DNA from: Ryuthela nishihirai
Lineage: Eukaryota; Arthropoda; Arachnida; Araneae; Heptathelidae
Assembly (NCBI GenBank): GCA_038380435.1
Contig: JAWZYU010000013.1
Coordinates: forward strand, 7,092,401-7,156,400
Direction of reading: 5' to 3'
DNA length: 64,000 nt
Below are positions 1 through 11,112 of this stretch, piece after piece (position 1 is the stretch's first letter; each line of letters begins with the position of its first letter). The position numbers and the translations under genes are program-made. The notes beneath the pieces are model-generated. The model ran no database searches and was not told the origin of the DNA. It was given only the letters and a program-made list of their open reading frames with translations.

Positions 1-1932
1 GCTTTGAAAGTGGCTTTCCATTCACACATCATGGAAGTGTCCGGACACTTGTTTATAGTATAGTGTATCTAGTGAATGAATGAGCATCATACTTTATTAT
101 CAGAAACCTCATATTGATAGATTTAGCTATTAGGAACATTCAAGTTTACTTTTATATGACAGTAAAATTGTGCTAATTAAATATGTTCAATTTTAACAGC
201 TAATAGATAAATTTGATGTTTGATAAATTATTATTTATATAAAATTATGCTTCAAGATTAAAGATGAGCTAAATCTATCATTCTGGAAAAAATGGCAGCA
301 ATTGACTGAGAACTGTACAATAATTATAACAGGTTTAATTCTGAATCCTTAACCAGCACAAACTTAAAAACAGTTTTAGATATCTATGTGAAGTCATTTA
401 AAAATGTATTTATTGGATCTACATATGCTAAAAGTACTGAGATGTCTTATATATAACTTACCAATAAGTCAGTTAAAAATGTGTTTTTCAACCACCTGGC
501 ATTTTTTGATTGGGACAAACTACACAGTCTTTTTTTATTCCATTACACAAGATATATAATTTATTGTTTAGTCTGACCACTACAAATGTTGGTTTTCTTG
601 AAGAAGAATCTCATCAATAACTCCCAACTAATTGGTCTACCAACAATTTTACAAATTTGAGGTATGACATCAGCTTTTGAGATTTTTGTTTTTGTATTGT
701 TTTGTATAATATATATGAATTTATCACACATATTTCCATCCCCTACAAAAAAATAGCTTCCTCCACCACTTAAGCGATTTCCTCAGGAAACAGTACATCA
801 TCATCACTACTATCAATTGCGCTGGTGCAAAGGGTTAAATTACATTTTCTTCAAAATTTTATAGGAATTAGCAATCAAAATATGATAATTATTTGACAAA
901 TAATCAGACCAATCCCAACATTTCTGTTATGAACTTGCACAATAACAATTACTGCTTCAAATTTGTGAACAACTTTTAGGCAAATGGCTAATTTTGTCCA
1001 ATTTAGAAACATTACTATGCCAACATTTACCACTCTTTAAATTACTCACATCCAGCGCAATCCATGATGCAAATATGAATGTAAATAATTGTTGTTTAAA
1101 CAAATAATGTATTTAAGCAGAAATTATTTCACAGCTTTTTACTTAATATTTAGGCAAGTTTTGCACTAATGCACTATTAAAGCTGTAGGGCAGTTTAAAG
1201 GTATACTCCTGCATTGATTAGATACAAAATTATAAATACCTTTAGACACTGTTTTGGGATATTGCCAAAATCCAGTTCTTCAGAACAGAGTAGTTTCCAA
1301 ATGTGGAGTTGGAGGTTGCTTGCTTTCGGTTTCTTTTTGCAGATTTATCATAGTACTTTTTAACTCATTGATTCACGTGTATTATAAATTCACTTTTTTT
1401 CAAATGTAGTCGGTTGCATGACTGGCGATTGTTTTTTTTTATTATTTTCTATTAAATGTCCAAGGATACAATGTTTTGTTATGCACCGTGTACTTTTTGA
1501 AGTATCAGCAGTTTTTTACATTTATTATTGCTTACAGTTATTGCTTAAGTTTTTAGATTAAAGTTTACTGTTGGCGTTCACACTAGCTCTTCTTAACTGG
1601 CTTTTTTACAATATTCCTGAGTCTGCTCACTTAGCACACTCAGGAATATTGTAAAAAGGAAAAAAGACAGTTTTGATTCTGCATTAAGAATTAATTGTAA
1701 GTTAATTATGGCTGATAGATGATAGCACAATCGCACAGTTTAGATCTTGAGTTAGATTAATTTCAAAATGATGCTGAGTGCAGAACTAAAATGAGACCAT
1801 TTTGATCGATAGAATAAAGTCTGTGATGACCCACAGAACATAGAATTTCCACCATTGAAAATGAGGTAACTTGAAGTTTAGACGAAGGCAAATTAAGTTA
1901 ACTTAAATCTGACAATTACTGCCTCTACTTAC
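1..1932. other. AT-rich intronic/intergenic DNA downstream of trichoplein exon
   Basis: No coding exon or recognisable transposon was found here. The next trichoplein exon would continue leftward on the minus strand, but nothing resembling the expected conserved continuation is visible, so this is probably intron. The only structural feature is a perfect 20-bp hairpin at 1603-1622 / 1638-1657, listed separately. Confidence 0.4.
1603..1657. repeat. Perfect 20-bp inverted repeat (hairpin)
   Basis: The arms at 1603-1622 and 1638-1657 are exact reverse complements, separated by a 15-nt loop. The arm runs T5, then acaatattcctgagt. There are no flanking genes, so a terminator role is not implied. 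It may be the core of a small MITE or foldback element. Confidence 0.8.
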
Positions 1933-2105
1933 TGATACAAAATTTGCAATTCAGATTCCCTTGCCTTCTCTAATGCTTGTTGTTCTGAAATTATTTCTCT
2001 CATCCACTGAACATCAGTCATTGCCAGCTTTCTTCTTGATGTCTCTTTTTGCTGTTGTCTTGCTTCCAGCTGTCCAAGATAGTCCAGCATTTGACAGTCA
2101 AGTTC
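1933..2105 (-). CDS. TCHP: Trichoplein (TCHP)-like gene, internal exon E
   Basis: This is a 173-bp minus-strand exon and the most diagnostic piece of the gene. It is bounded by a TTATTTAG acceptor and a CA|GTAAGT donor. It starts in phase 0, compatible with exon D, and ends after two bases of a codon. The translation is charged coiled coil containing TDVQWMREIISEQ and then LEKARESELQILY. This matches the trichohyalin/plectin-homology (TPH) region of trichoplein, which has a W-M core followed by an E-Q, L-E-x-A-R-E-x-E-L-Q pattern. Trichoplein is a keratin-filament and centriole-associated protein that affects ciliogenesis. TPH relatives (CFAP53, MNS1, CFAP45) are less likely, because the five exons collinearly match trichoplein. 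The preceding intron (2106-16136) is about 14 kb and full of repeats. Confidence 0.8.
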
Positions 2106-2707
2106 CTAAATAATATACTTCGAATTTTAAGAGAATTCTAAATTCTTATAAAATAGTTATACAACAGAAAATTGCAGAACCAGTAATCTCAAGACTTTGT
2201 TCGATTTCTGTATTTTTTCGAATTTGTGAAACATACACATTTATGCAAAATGTATATTATTCATTTATAACAAGTTAATGCCTCTATATCTTAAAACAAC
2301 ATAAACATTACACAAAATGCAGATTGGAGTCTTTTAGATTACTAATTTATAAACATCCACAACTAATAACTACCAGACTCTCTGCAATTAATCCAATTAT
2401 ATCTATGCAATATATGATATGAAGTTTTACACTCAGCACACGATAGAATTTTCTGTTTAATTAGTTTTTATGGTTTCAAGCATGGAATCAAATTTTTAGT
2501 GATATATAATGTTCTAAAAATGTTTTATTTTGCTAAACCTTGCTATAATTAGTTTTTAAGAGTGGAATCAAGACTTACCAATATGATTTGTCTAAAAGTG
2601 CTTAAAGTAAAAAGATATAAAGCCTCTTTCAGTAGGTTGAACCATTTTTGTAAACATTGTGATTTTATTTCTTTTTTGGGGGGGAGGGGAAAGGTAATTG
2701 TACCATC
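2106..2707. other. Intron segment, no feature recognised
   Basis: AT-rich sequence between the exon at 1933-2105 and the RTE copy starting near 2708. Only short spurious ORFs are present, and they overlap RTE 3' sequence. Confidence 0.4.
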
Positions 2708-5596
2708 ATACATACATACAAAATCCCTCATACAGCAATGGCCTATGGAGGTCCTACCAGATTGTGTAATTTCCCTCTCCAGACATGTCTCTTTTGAACT
2801 ACAACTGCTGCATTTGGCCACTCTAGGCCAATTCTAGCAAGGTTTTGTTTAACATTGTCTGCCCATCGTAGCCTAAGTCTTCCCCTTTTCCTGAAGCCTT
2901 TAGGTACAATGTTCATAAATCTTGTTGCCAATCTACAGTGTGCATCATGGCCAAACCAATGCAGTCTCTCTCCACAAAATGTTGCTCAAAGGAGGTTGAT
3001 GACTCCTTCTAACCTCACCATTATTTACAGTCAAACCACCTAATGCTCAAGATACTGCACAAGCATCTAGAATCAAAGGAATCAAGTTTCTTGTTATATT
3101 ACTTATAAAGAGTCCATGTTTTCTACCATATAAAACCTTAGAAAGAACCATACTACTATACAGCCTAATTTTAGTCTTTAGGTGTATACACCTATTTTTC
3201 TACACTCTCCACAGATTCTTAAAAGTCCCCCAGCAGCAATCCCTATTATTCTATTTATCTCATGCAGCACATCACCAATACCTGTTGCATAGCTCCAAAG
3301 AATATTAAACTGAGAAACCTATCTCAAGCGTACAGCTATTCAAAGCAATTGTAGCACCATCTGCCTGACCAATTTTCATCATTTTAGTTTTTTCTCTCTT
3401 TATCACCAAGCCTACTCTATTACCAGTTTCATCAATAGCCCTAATGAAAGAATTCATCTCATCAACATCATTAGCCAACAGGACTAAATCATCTGCATAA
3501 TCTAAATCAGAAATTTTGAAATCTGTAGACCATTTAAGGCTTTACATTTAAAACCTTTTCCTTGCAAAGAATTTTGCATAACAAAATCAATAACCAACTA
3601 AAGGGAAAAGGGGACAAAATGCACCCTTCTCTAACTCCACTGGCAAAGCTAAAACAATCGCTACCAACCTTACCAACTCTCACACACGACTGAGTATTAT
3701 TACAGAGACCTTTCATTATACTAACTTGTCAGGTATTTCATATAAAAATAGCAATCAACAACAAATTATGTCGATCAACAGGGTCAAAAGCCTTTTTAAA
3801 ATCTACAAAGCTAGTAACCATAGGTTTTTGAAACTCTTAAACATTTCTCAAGAATCTGCCTGTGAAAATATTTGCTCAATTTATTCCCTAACACTTCTGA
3901 ATCCACACTGTTTATTATGCAGTTATCCATCAAACAAATTCTTAATTCTATTAAGTATAATCGTGCAAAGAACGTTACCTGGAACAGATAGTAAACTAAT
4001 ACCCCTATAATTAACACAAGGACTGCAATCACCTTTTTAAAAATCAGGATAACAATAGCTCTAGTAAAATCCTTAGAAACAACACCTTTATCATAAAAAA
4101 TATTCAAAATTTCAGTCAGCCATGTGACAATGCAAATGTTCCCAGTTTTAAGCATTTCAGTGGTGATTTTATCCACCCCTGAGGATTTATGCAGTTTCAA
4201 TTTAGAGATAGCCAAATTTACTTTAGAATGTGATATAGGGCCAACATTAAAGCCAGAAATGTATCTATCCTCATTACAAACAATGGGAGTAGAAATAATC
4301 ACATTGTTTACAACATCTCTGAAATGCTCAGCCCACCTAGCCATCACAGAATCCTCACCTTCAACCACCTTACCATGTTTATTCCTCAATCCCTGTGTAC
4401 CTGTCTGTTTCTTCGCAAACAAGGCATTAACAATCTGGTACAATCCTCTACTGTTGTGCTGTCTAACTGCTTCCTCTGCTTTATCAGCCAAACTATCAAG
4501 CCAAAGATTCTTATCAGCTGTTGACCCTTTACATGTTTAAGTTTGCTGTAATGCCATCTGTTAGGACTAGTAGGGTGTTGATTCATGTTAATCCTGCACT
4601 TCATTCTTTCATAAATAAGTTTCATAATCTTATCACTCAAATAATTTTATTTCCTCTGTTCCCTTTTACCCAAAAGAAACCTCCCTTTTACCAAAAAGAG
4701 TACTGTTGGTTTCAGAAAAGCATGCTTAAACTGATCCCATTCATTCTCAACTTCAGCAGTTAGTAAATTACGAATGTCATAATGACTAAGTAGCTTATCA
4801 TAGTATGCTTTGGTTACAACTGGATCTTTCAGACTTTTGTGTTAAAAGTTATTTTCTTAACCTTAGCACAACATTTCTTAAGCTTTAGTTGCAAGACACT
4901 TTTGACCAGGTAATGGTCAAACCCAATTTTGGCTCCTCTTATATGATCTCCCTGCATGATCTGGTATTCCTGACCAAACTAGCCCATTTGGTATTAATTA
5001 AAATATAATCTATCATGTTCCTTTGCAACCCATCAGGTGAAACCCATGTGTATTTATAAATGTCCCAGTGTTTGTGGTATGTGTTAGTTATTCACAAACC
5101 ATTAAGTTTACTTATCTACAGGAGATGTTCCCCATTACCATTGGAACTACCAATGCCAAAGGGGCCTAAAACTCCTGCCCAAAGGTCAGAGTCAGTACCA
5201 ACTTTACCATTGAAGTCACCTAACACAAGAAATATAATTCCTTTCTTCATAGAATTCATAATATCCTCTAACTATCTATAAAACATATCCTTTTCATTCT
5301 CATCAGGATTCTCTTTGGAGGCATAACAACATATAACATTCAAGTCTTTAATATTTGTTTAAATTTAGCTGTAAGAAATCTTTCATTAATGCAGTCATAT
5401 CCTAGAAGAGCATCAATGGTGTGTCTGCTGAGAAGAAAACATACACGTTGGAAATACTTTTCATCCTCCCTCCCTGAAACGAGAAATTTAAAGTTATTTT
5501 TAAGTATCTCACATTTATCTGTCCATTTGGTCTCTTGCAAGCCTAAAATATCTAGGATATAATGCTAGAATTCGTGCTTGAGGCCATCAAGAGAAT
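2708..5596 (-). mobile_element. Degenerate RTE-like LINE, (TATG)-tail subfamily
   Basis: This is a minus-strand copy of the family whose intact member lies at 49521-53187. Its 3' end is at 2708-2721, a short CATA run that reads TATG on the element strand. Recognisable pieces in order are the C-terminal arginine/tryptophan-rich tail near 2743-2931, the RT region around 3534-4491, the endonuclease-RT linker around 4500-4900, and endonuclease fragments up to about 5560. Stops and frameshifts break every domain. The extreme 5' end is missing: at about 5597 the sequence switches to the 5' end of a plus-strand copy, giving a head-to-head junction. It diverges more from the intact copy than the (GAT)-tailed copies do, suggesting an older subfamily. 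Confidence 0.85.
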
Positions 5597-5864
5597 AATC
5601 TCTATGTTAGTCACTGGAAGGAGATCTATGTACCAATCCCCTGTGATGATGCATATAACCGGCCAGGCCTAGTACCTAAAGTCCAACCCTGCCTTCTCGT
5701 GGTGTAGACCGTTAGTACCTTTCAAAAGAGATACTCTCTTGTGGAAGTGAACGGAAGGGGAGGGCTGCCAGATTAGTGTGGCCTACTGATCTGGACAACT
5801 ATGGCTACTTTTTTTTTTCTACCCTGCTGATGACCATATAAACCTAACGGGCTGGACTGAATAA

Positions 5865-6232
5865 GTGTGCCAGGCTCGTAATCTGTAGTTCCCAGGTTCG
5901 AGTCCCAGCTGGGTGAGTGTTGAGATTTATCTCCACAAAACTTCCTGCCCTGCCCACAGTCAGTAGGGGACACCGATGGGCTTGGAAAGGCCGCCGACCG
6001 TCGGATGGGACGTTAAGCCGTGGTCCCGTGTGCGTGAGAGCCATACCCTGTGCACGTTAAAGAACACGCTAGATAGCCTTGACAGGAGGCTACCATTTGT
6101 CTCCCAACAGCAGTTCCAGTGGGTCCCCTCCCCCAACCTTCTCTGAGCCTTCGGGGTCCATGTGACCTGGCCATTTAGTCCATGGTGTGCAAAAAAGTGC
6201 CGCTCAGAGGTAAAACAACCCAACCCTACACA
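5865..6232 (+). mobile_element. SINE-A, 5'-truncated
   Basis: Plus-strand SINE starting within its tRNA-related head. The B box (GGTTCGAGTCC) is present but the A box is lost. The conserved middle (GGATGGGACGTTAAGCC) and the 3' body, ending in AACCCAACCC, are intact. Imperfect duplications of ACTGAATAAG flank it (5855-5864 and about 6233-6242, with one extra T), showing insertion into the RTE leader. Confidence 0.85.
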
Positions 6233-7071
6233 ACTGAATTAAGGCTCTGAGCTTGATTATGGATCCTGAATTTGCTGCACTGGTGGACTTCTGTGGAGGG
6301 AAAATCTTCCGCTGTGTTTTCTGTTTGTTTGTTTGTGGGTTGACAGCCCCAAGTGAATAGATTCACAGGATATGTTTATCAGCTGGTGGATAATATTGAG
6401 CAGAGGTCATTGCAGGCACCTGAACTCTTTGCTTCTACTAGTATCGTCAAATTCTGCATTGGAGGAAGTCTTTCGGTGTAGACAGCTTCAGCCTTTAGTG
6501 GTGGGGGAACGGGTCTTTGCCCCATGTCTGTGATTAGGGGGCTGTTTGATATTGTCAGCATTCCCTCTCTCAATAAGTATATTTTCTTTAAACATTCCAC
6601 CAACCATTTTCTCTCCATAGGTAGTTGGAATGTGAGGATTCTGCACAGAGCTTATTCTGTTGATGTCCTCACACAAGAATTCCACTGTTAAAATTAAGAT
6701 ATTCTCGGATTGCCAGATACCAGATGGACAGATAAAAGTCAGATTCTTAAAAATAATCTCCTTTCAGAGAGGGAAGATAATAAGCACCACCAAGGTGTGG
6801 GTCTGCTTCTCAGCAGACACATTAGTGATGCTCTTCTAGGATATGAGTGCATTGATGAAAGGTTTCTTACAGCAAAATTTCAGACAAGCATTAAAGACTT
6901 GAATGTTATCTATTGTTATGCCTCCATTGAGGATGCCAATGAGGATGTGAAAGATATGTTTTAGGAACAACTTCATGATTTTTTAATTCTGTCAAGAAAG
7001 GAGATATTTCTCTTGTGCTAGGTGACCTCAGTGCCAAAGTTGGTACTGATTCTGACCTTTGGGGAGAGGTG

Positions 7072-7464
7072 GGTTGGGTTGGGTTGTTTTACCTCTGAGC
7101 GGCACTTTTTTTGCACACCATGGGCTAAATGGCCAGGTCACATGGACCCCAAAGGCTCAGAGAAGGTTGGGGGAGGGGACCCACTGGAACAGCTGTTGGG
7201 AGACAGATGGTAGCCTCCCATCAAGGCCATCCAGCATGTTCTTTAACGTGCACAGGGTATGGCTCTCCCGCACACGGGGCCACGGCTTAACATCCCATCC
7301 GACGGACGGCGGCCTTTCCAAGCCCATCGGTGTCCCCTACTGACCGTGGGCAGGGCGAGGAATTTTGCGGAGATAAATCTCAACGCTGACCCAGCTGGGA
7401 CTCGAACCTGGGAACTACAGATTACGAGCTTGGCACGCTACCGACTGAGCCACCCCTGCCCCAA
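7072..7464 (-). mobile_element. SINE-A, near full length
   Basis: Minus-strand copy of about 390 bp. On its own strand it starts GGGGCAGGGGTGGCTCAGTCGG (A-box-like). It has a B box GGTTCGAGTCC, and the region between resembles the anticodon arm of a methionine-type tRNA. A long unrelated body and a CCCAA-repeat tail follow. Near-perfect 11-bp duplications (GGGGAGAGGTG at 7061-7071, GGGGAAAGGTG at 7465-7475) flank it, so it inserted into the RTE endonuclease. Confidence 0.9.
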
Positions 7465-7805
7465 GGGGAAAGGTGATAGGCCCTTTTGGTACTGGTAGCT
7501 GCAATGACAATGGGCAACATCTCCTACAGTAAGTAAACTCAATGGTTTCAGAATAATTAACACTTATTACAAACACTGTGAAATACATAAGCACACAGGG
7601 ATCTCACCATATGGGCTGCATAAGAATATGATTGATTATACATTAACAGCAAATGGGCTAGTTCTGTTAGGAATACCAGGTCATATAGGGGAGCTGAAAT
7701 TGGAACTGACCATTACCTTGTTAAAAGTGTCTTACAACTTAAACTTAAAAAGTGTTGTGCTAGGGTTAAAAAATTTACCTTTAATACTGAAGCTCTCTGG
7801 AAGAC

Positions 7806-7806
7806 C

Positions 7807-7838
<32 letters not shown>
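7806..7838. repeat. Poly-C / (AC)n tract at junction of two RTE fragments
   Basis: About 18 C residues followed by CA repeats separate the plus-strand RTE fragment on the left from a minus-strand RTE 5' fragment on the right. Length is likely variable between individuals or unreliable in assembly. Confidence 0.9.
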
Positions 7839-7840
7839 GC

Positions 7841-8449
7841 TAAAGAGTGATGCCACCCATGCTGGTAAGAACTTCAGCTACCACCTTTTCTAGAACTAGA
7901 TGGCCTGCCTGAGACACATTATTCCTATTTAGGATTGGCAATGCCCAACTAGCTAAGTGAGGGTTCAGGTACCTGCAATTGCCTCTGATCAAGATTATCC
8001 ACCAGTTGATATAAGGTATCCCATACCTCTGTTCACCTAGTGCTGGCAACCCATGGGCAAATAGAAAACACAGCAGCAGATTCTCCCTCAAAAGAGGCCC
8101 ACCAGTGCAGCAAGTCAAGGATTCATAATCAAGCTCAAAGCTGTAAACCAGTCCAGTCTAGTAGGTATAAATGGTCAGCACCAGGACCCTGTGAAGTTAA
8201 ACACTCCTCAGCAGGAAAAAAAAGAAAAAAGTGGCCATTTGATAACTATATCAGTAAACCACACTAATCTAGCAGCCCTCTACTTCAGCTCCCTTCTAAA
8301 AGAGAATATCTCTTTTAAGGTATTAATGGTCTGCACCACGAGAAGATGTGGTTGGACATTAGGTGCTAGACCTACAAGGTTCTGTGGATCATAACTAGGG
8401 ATTGGTACACAGCTCTCCTTCCAGTTTATGCCCAGCTGCCATTTACAGA
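7841..8449 (-). mobile_element. Orphan 5' end of RTE-like LINE
   Basis: A minus-strand fragment matching the 5' leader and start of the intact element (compare 52560-53187). It shares the polyA-rich stretch and the terminal CCATTTACAGACC, the family's 5' end in reverse complement. The downstream element is missing, which is unusual because LINEs normally lose the 5' end. Deletion or recombination at the adjacent C/AC tract is the likely cause. Confidence 0.85.
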
Positions 8450-9309
8450 CCTCTTCCCCATCAAATTATCCACTACTTGATTTTAATCCTGGAGAGGGTA
8501 AAAAGTTTTTAAAAAAAGTTTTTTAATTAAGCATTAATGGAACATGAAATGCAGGTGATCCCAGCAAGTTAAGTCTTGGGAAAATTTGCAGTATATGATT
8601 GTTTTACAGATCTTTTTGTGCTAAAAAACTTACATCTTCCACTATTTAATTCAAAAAAAACTGATGGTTCTGATGGTTTAAATGAAACTTTTTCAAGTCC
8701 AAGTTGTGAAACTATTGACTTACAAAGGGAGGCTCTCAAAGTTGGAATTTTTGGTTGCCATTACCCTTACTAACATTCTGAAGGGGAGGGAGGGCATAGC
8801 CATAGATAGCCTCTAGATCTAGCCCATAGCCTCTAGATCTAGACCTGGATTCCCATAATGCAGAATGGATGATGCAAAATTAAAGTAATAACAGAAATGC
8901 TAGAAGGGCAAACAAACACTCACTTCTATGTTGAAGTTATCTAACCAATTTTATTTAAACAACAGAGTGTTGTTCCACTTTGTATTACCCAAAAGGGTCA
9001 GGAGAGATGTGGTAGAGCAATTAGTTATTTCACAAAGTTTGAGGGGGCAGAATTTGAACTTATAGCATGATGAGCCTAGTGCAGGGTATCTAGGGTAAAT
9101 CAAAACTCTGGATACGGTCAGAACACAATATATTTGACCATGCATGTTTGCAGATGTGAGGGAAAAAACAACTAGTATCTTTGCTATTGTATTCTGCTAT
9201 TATTGGGTATAAGTAATAATTGCATTCATGGCTCTCTTAGAACAGGCAGAATATCCATTGGAACTTAAGACAAAGAGATTCACTTACTTGTGAATAAATA
9301 TCCTAATAT
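8450..9309. other. No feature recognised
   Basis: AT-rich intronic sequence. A short G-rich motif (ACTAACATTCTGAAGGGGAGG, near 8769) recurs elsewhere in the window (near 12200 on the opposite strand and near 27945), so a short dispersed repeat may begin here. A direct duplication of AGCCTCTAGATCTAG occurs at about 8806-8845. Confidence 0.3.
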
Positions 9310-10830
9310 TTAAATCTGACTGGGGTTGTCAACCGAGGAGGTTGCAGCTCTGTTGGAACTTTCTTCCTTTTGTATTAGTGGATGTCAGATTTTGTGTACG
9401 AGGATACCTTGCACATCGTTCATGGTTGATTGTATTGGTAATCCTTCTTCTACCAAAATTTTTTTCAATTATTTTTGTTCTATTCCAGTCTATTTTATGA
9501 TTAGTTTTTGCTGTGTCTGTCTGCTCCTGTTTTCTTTTATTTTTTATTCTGGCTTTGTATCCTTTTATTCCTATTTCTAAAGTTCTCCCTGTTTCTCTGA
9601 TATAAGTTTTTTTACATTCACATTACTTTGCAAATTATTCCATTTTCTCTATATATATTTTTTTCTTGTTTGATGTTTGGGGTGTTTATTGCTAACTCTT
9701 TTGAGTTTTTCAAATTTTTGTTTCTCAAAAAGAGCTTTGTAGTGAAGCAGTTTTTTTTTTTAATGAAGAAAGGTTTTACTTTTTCTTTATTTATCTACTT
9801 TTTTTAATCTCTAGGATAAAATTAGCTGGGAAATGGTTTTTCAAAAGTTTTTTCCAGTTTTATAATTTATATTATTGCTTGTTTTTACTTTGTCTTCTGC
9901 AACTGATTTTGTTTTTATTGCTTGGTCAATTAGGTTTTTTTTTAAATGTACATTGGGTGGTTAAAGTGGAAATCTAGTATTTTTCCTGTATTGGTTGGTT
10001 TTCCATAATTAGTTATTGAGATTTTTTCATTCATTTTTAGTGTGTTAACCAAGAAAATGAAATCTTCTGGAAGGTTTTTGTTGGTTGTGCTCTAAATCTA
10101 ATAATATTAAATTTATCTCTCGGCTCAAGAGAAAAAAATAAAGTCAAATACAATTTCATAATGTAATAAAGTTTTATTGCAGTATTAACTCACCAAATAA
10201 TTCCTTCTATAAACAATTCATATATTGACTTTCACAAATTAAACCATCAACTACTCTTTCACTATACTCCTCCTTTCTATGCTAACTCTATACTCTCCTC
10301 AGTCTCACACTGGCTCAAGTGCAAATGTGGCACATGTCTGCATCACTCCTGCAACCCACATTTGCATATGTAGTTGTGCATCGATGATGACGCAAGCAGC
10401 TGTGACTTTGATGTCCACAGTTAGTGGCTATCAATTAAAAGGAGTTCTGCAATCAGCCACTTTACTAACAGATGGAGAGAGATGATGATTCAAAGAAATT
10501 AAAAGGCCCCAAAATAACAATTATAGCACAAATAAATTAAACTGGTTAGGGAACACAAAAATGAATGTTGAACTATCACAACAATTAGCCCATGTTTTTG
10601 TCTGGTTCGTGAAACTGGAAAAAATTATTATTCAGTATAAATTTTAATAATTACAAAATTGCCTCTACTTCTAAAATGAATATTTTTTCCATCATTTATT
10701 TTTTCTTCTAATTTTTCTTTGAGGACATCCTTTAGAATATCTGTGTTAATATTGGTATACACGGATTCTACATCATTACTTGCAATTATGGGGCTTTCAA
10801 ATTTTTCCAGTGTTGGTAAACATTACATGT
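9310..10830 (-). mobile_element. Degenerate Penelope-like element (RT + GIY-YIG), interrupted
   Basis: Minus-strand translation gives scattered Penelope-like motifs. From 10.8 kb downward there is an RT segment reading NDVESVYTNINTDIL, close to the Penelope D-V-x-S-L-F/Y-T-N-I-P box. Around 9.95-10.05 kb is YGKPTNTGKILDF, then a KKNLIDQAI-type stretch. At about 9.4-9.6 kb is a GIY-YIG-like end, YIRETGRTLEIGI then HKIDWNRTKIIE. These are the RT, connector and endonuclease parts of Penelope-like elements in the right order. Stops and frameshifts are frequent, and roughly 10140-10600 lacks element motifs, suggesting a later insertion or decay. Confidence 0.7.
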
Positions 10831-11003
10831 AATGCAACAAAAAAAAACGATTTTTGAATGACAATAAAATATAACAAATAATGGAAAAAAATAATTTCAT
10901 TTCCATTTTTATTGATATATTAACGATAAAATGTCCCCCAGGTTACACTGTGATTGTCAGGTATGTTTTTGTGTTGATACATTTCATATTTTTCTTTTTG
11001 AAG

Positions 11004-11112
11004 ATACACTTAGAAACTTGTGTGAAATGAAACTGATAGCAGATGTCTTAGCCATCTTCCTTACAGCTCAGAGAAAGAAACTTATGATAGCCAGAGCTGC
11101 AGTGGAAAAAGG
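11004..11112 (+). other. Candidate plus-strand exon, unidentified
   Basis: An open 109-bp stretch is preceded by a pyrimidine-rich tract ending TTTCTTTTTGAAG and followed by AAAAAGG|GTAAGT. It would encode about 36 residues (including DTLRNLCEMKLIADVLAIF). A possible 19-bp micro-exon with its own AG/GT borders lies at 10942-10960. I do not recognise the product, and it would lie antisense within a trichoplein intron. The splice signals are good but short exons with good signals arise by chance. Confidence 0.25.

Larger units (their letters stand above)
5597..7806 (+). mobile_element. Degenerate RTE-like LINE carrying two SINE insertions
   Basis: A plus-strand copy beginning at the family's typical 5' sequence (TAGTCACTGGAAGGAG). 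It contains the 5' leader, the N-terminal region and an endonuclease fragment (a 6710-6964 reading frame includes ISDALLGYECIDERF). Two SINE-A insertions interrupt it, one in the leader (about 5865-6232) and one in the endonuclease region (7072-7464). Coding similarity ends at about 7806, at a poly-C/AC tract, so the reverse transcriptase half is absent. Frameshifts and stops make it non-functional. Confidence 0.85.

Noticed and set aside
2562..2837. Short plus-strand ORF of 91 codons
   Set aside because: Overlaps the antisense of an RTE 3' end and intronic DNA; no codon or motif support.
7370..7464. tRNA gene call (A and B boxes present)
   Set aside because: The tRNA-like head is continuous with a 300-bp SINE body present at several loci with TSDs; the acceptor stem does not close as a functional tRNA.
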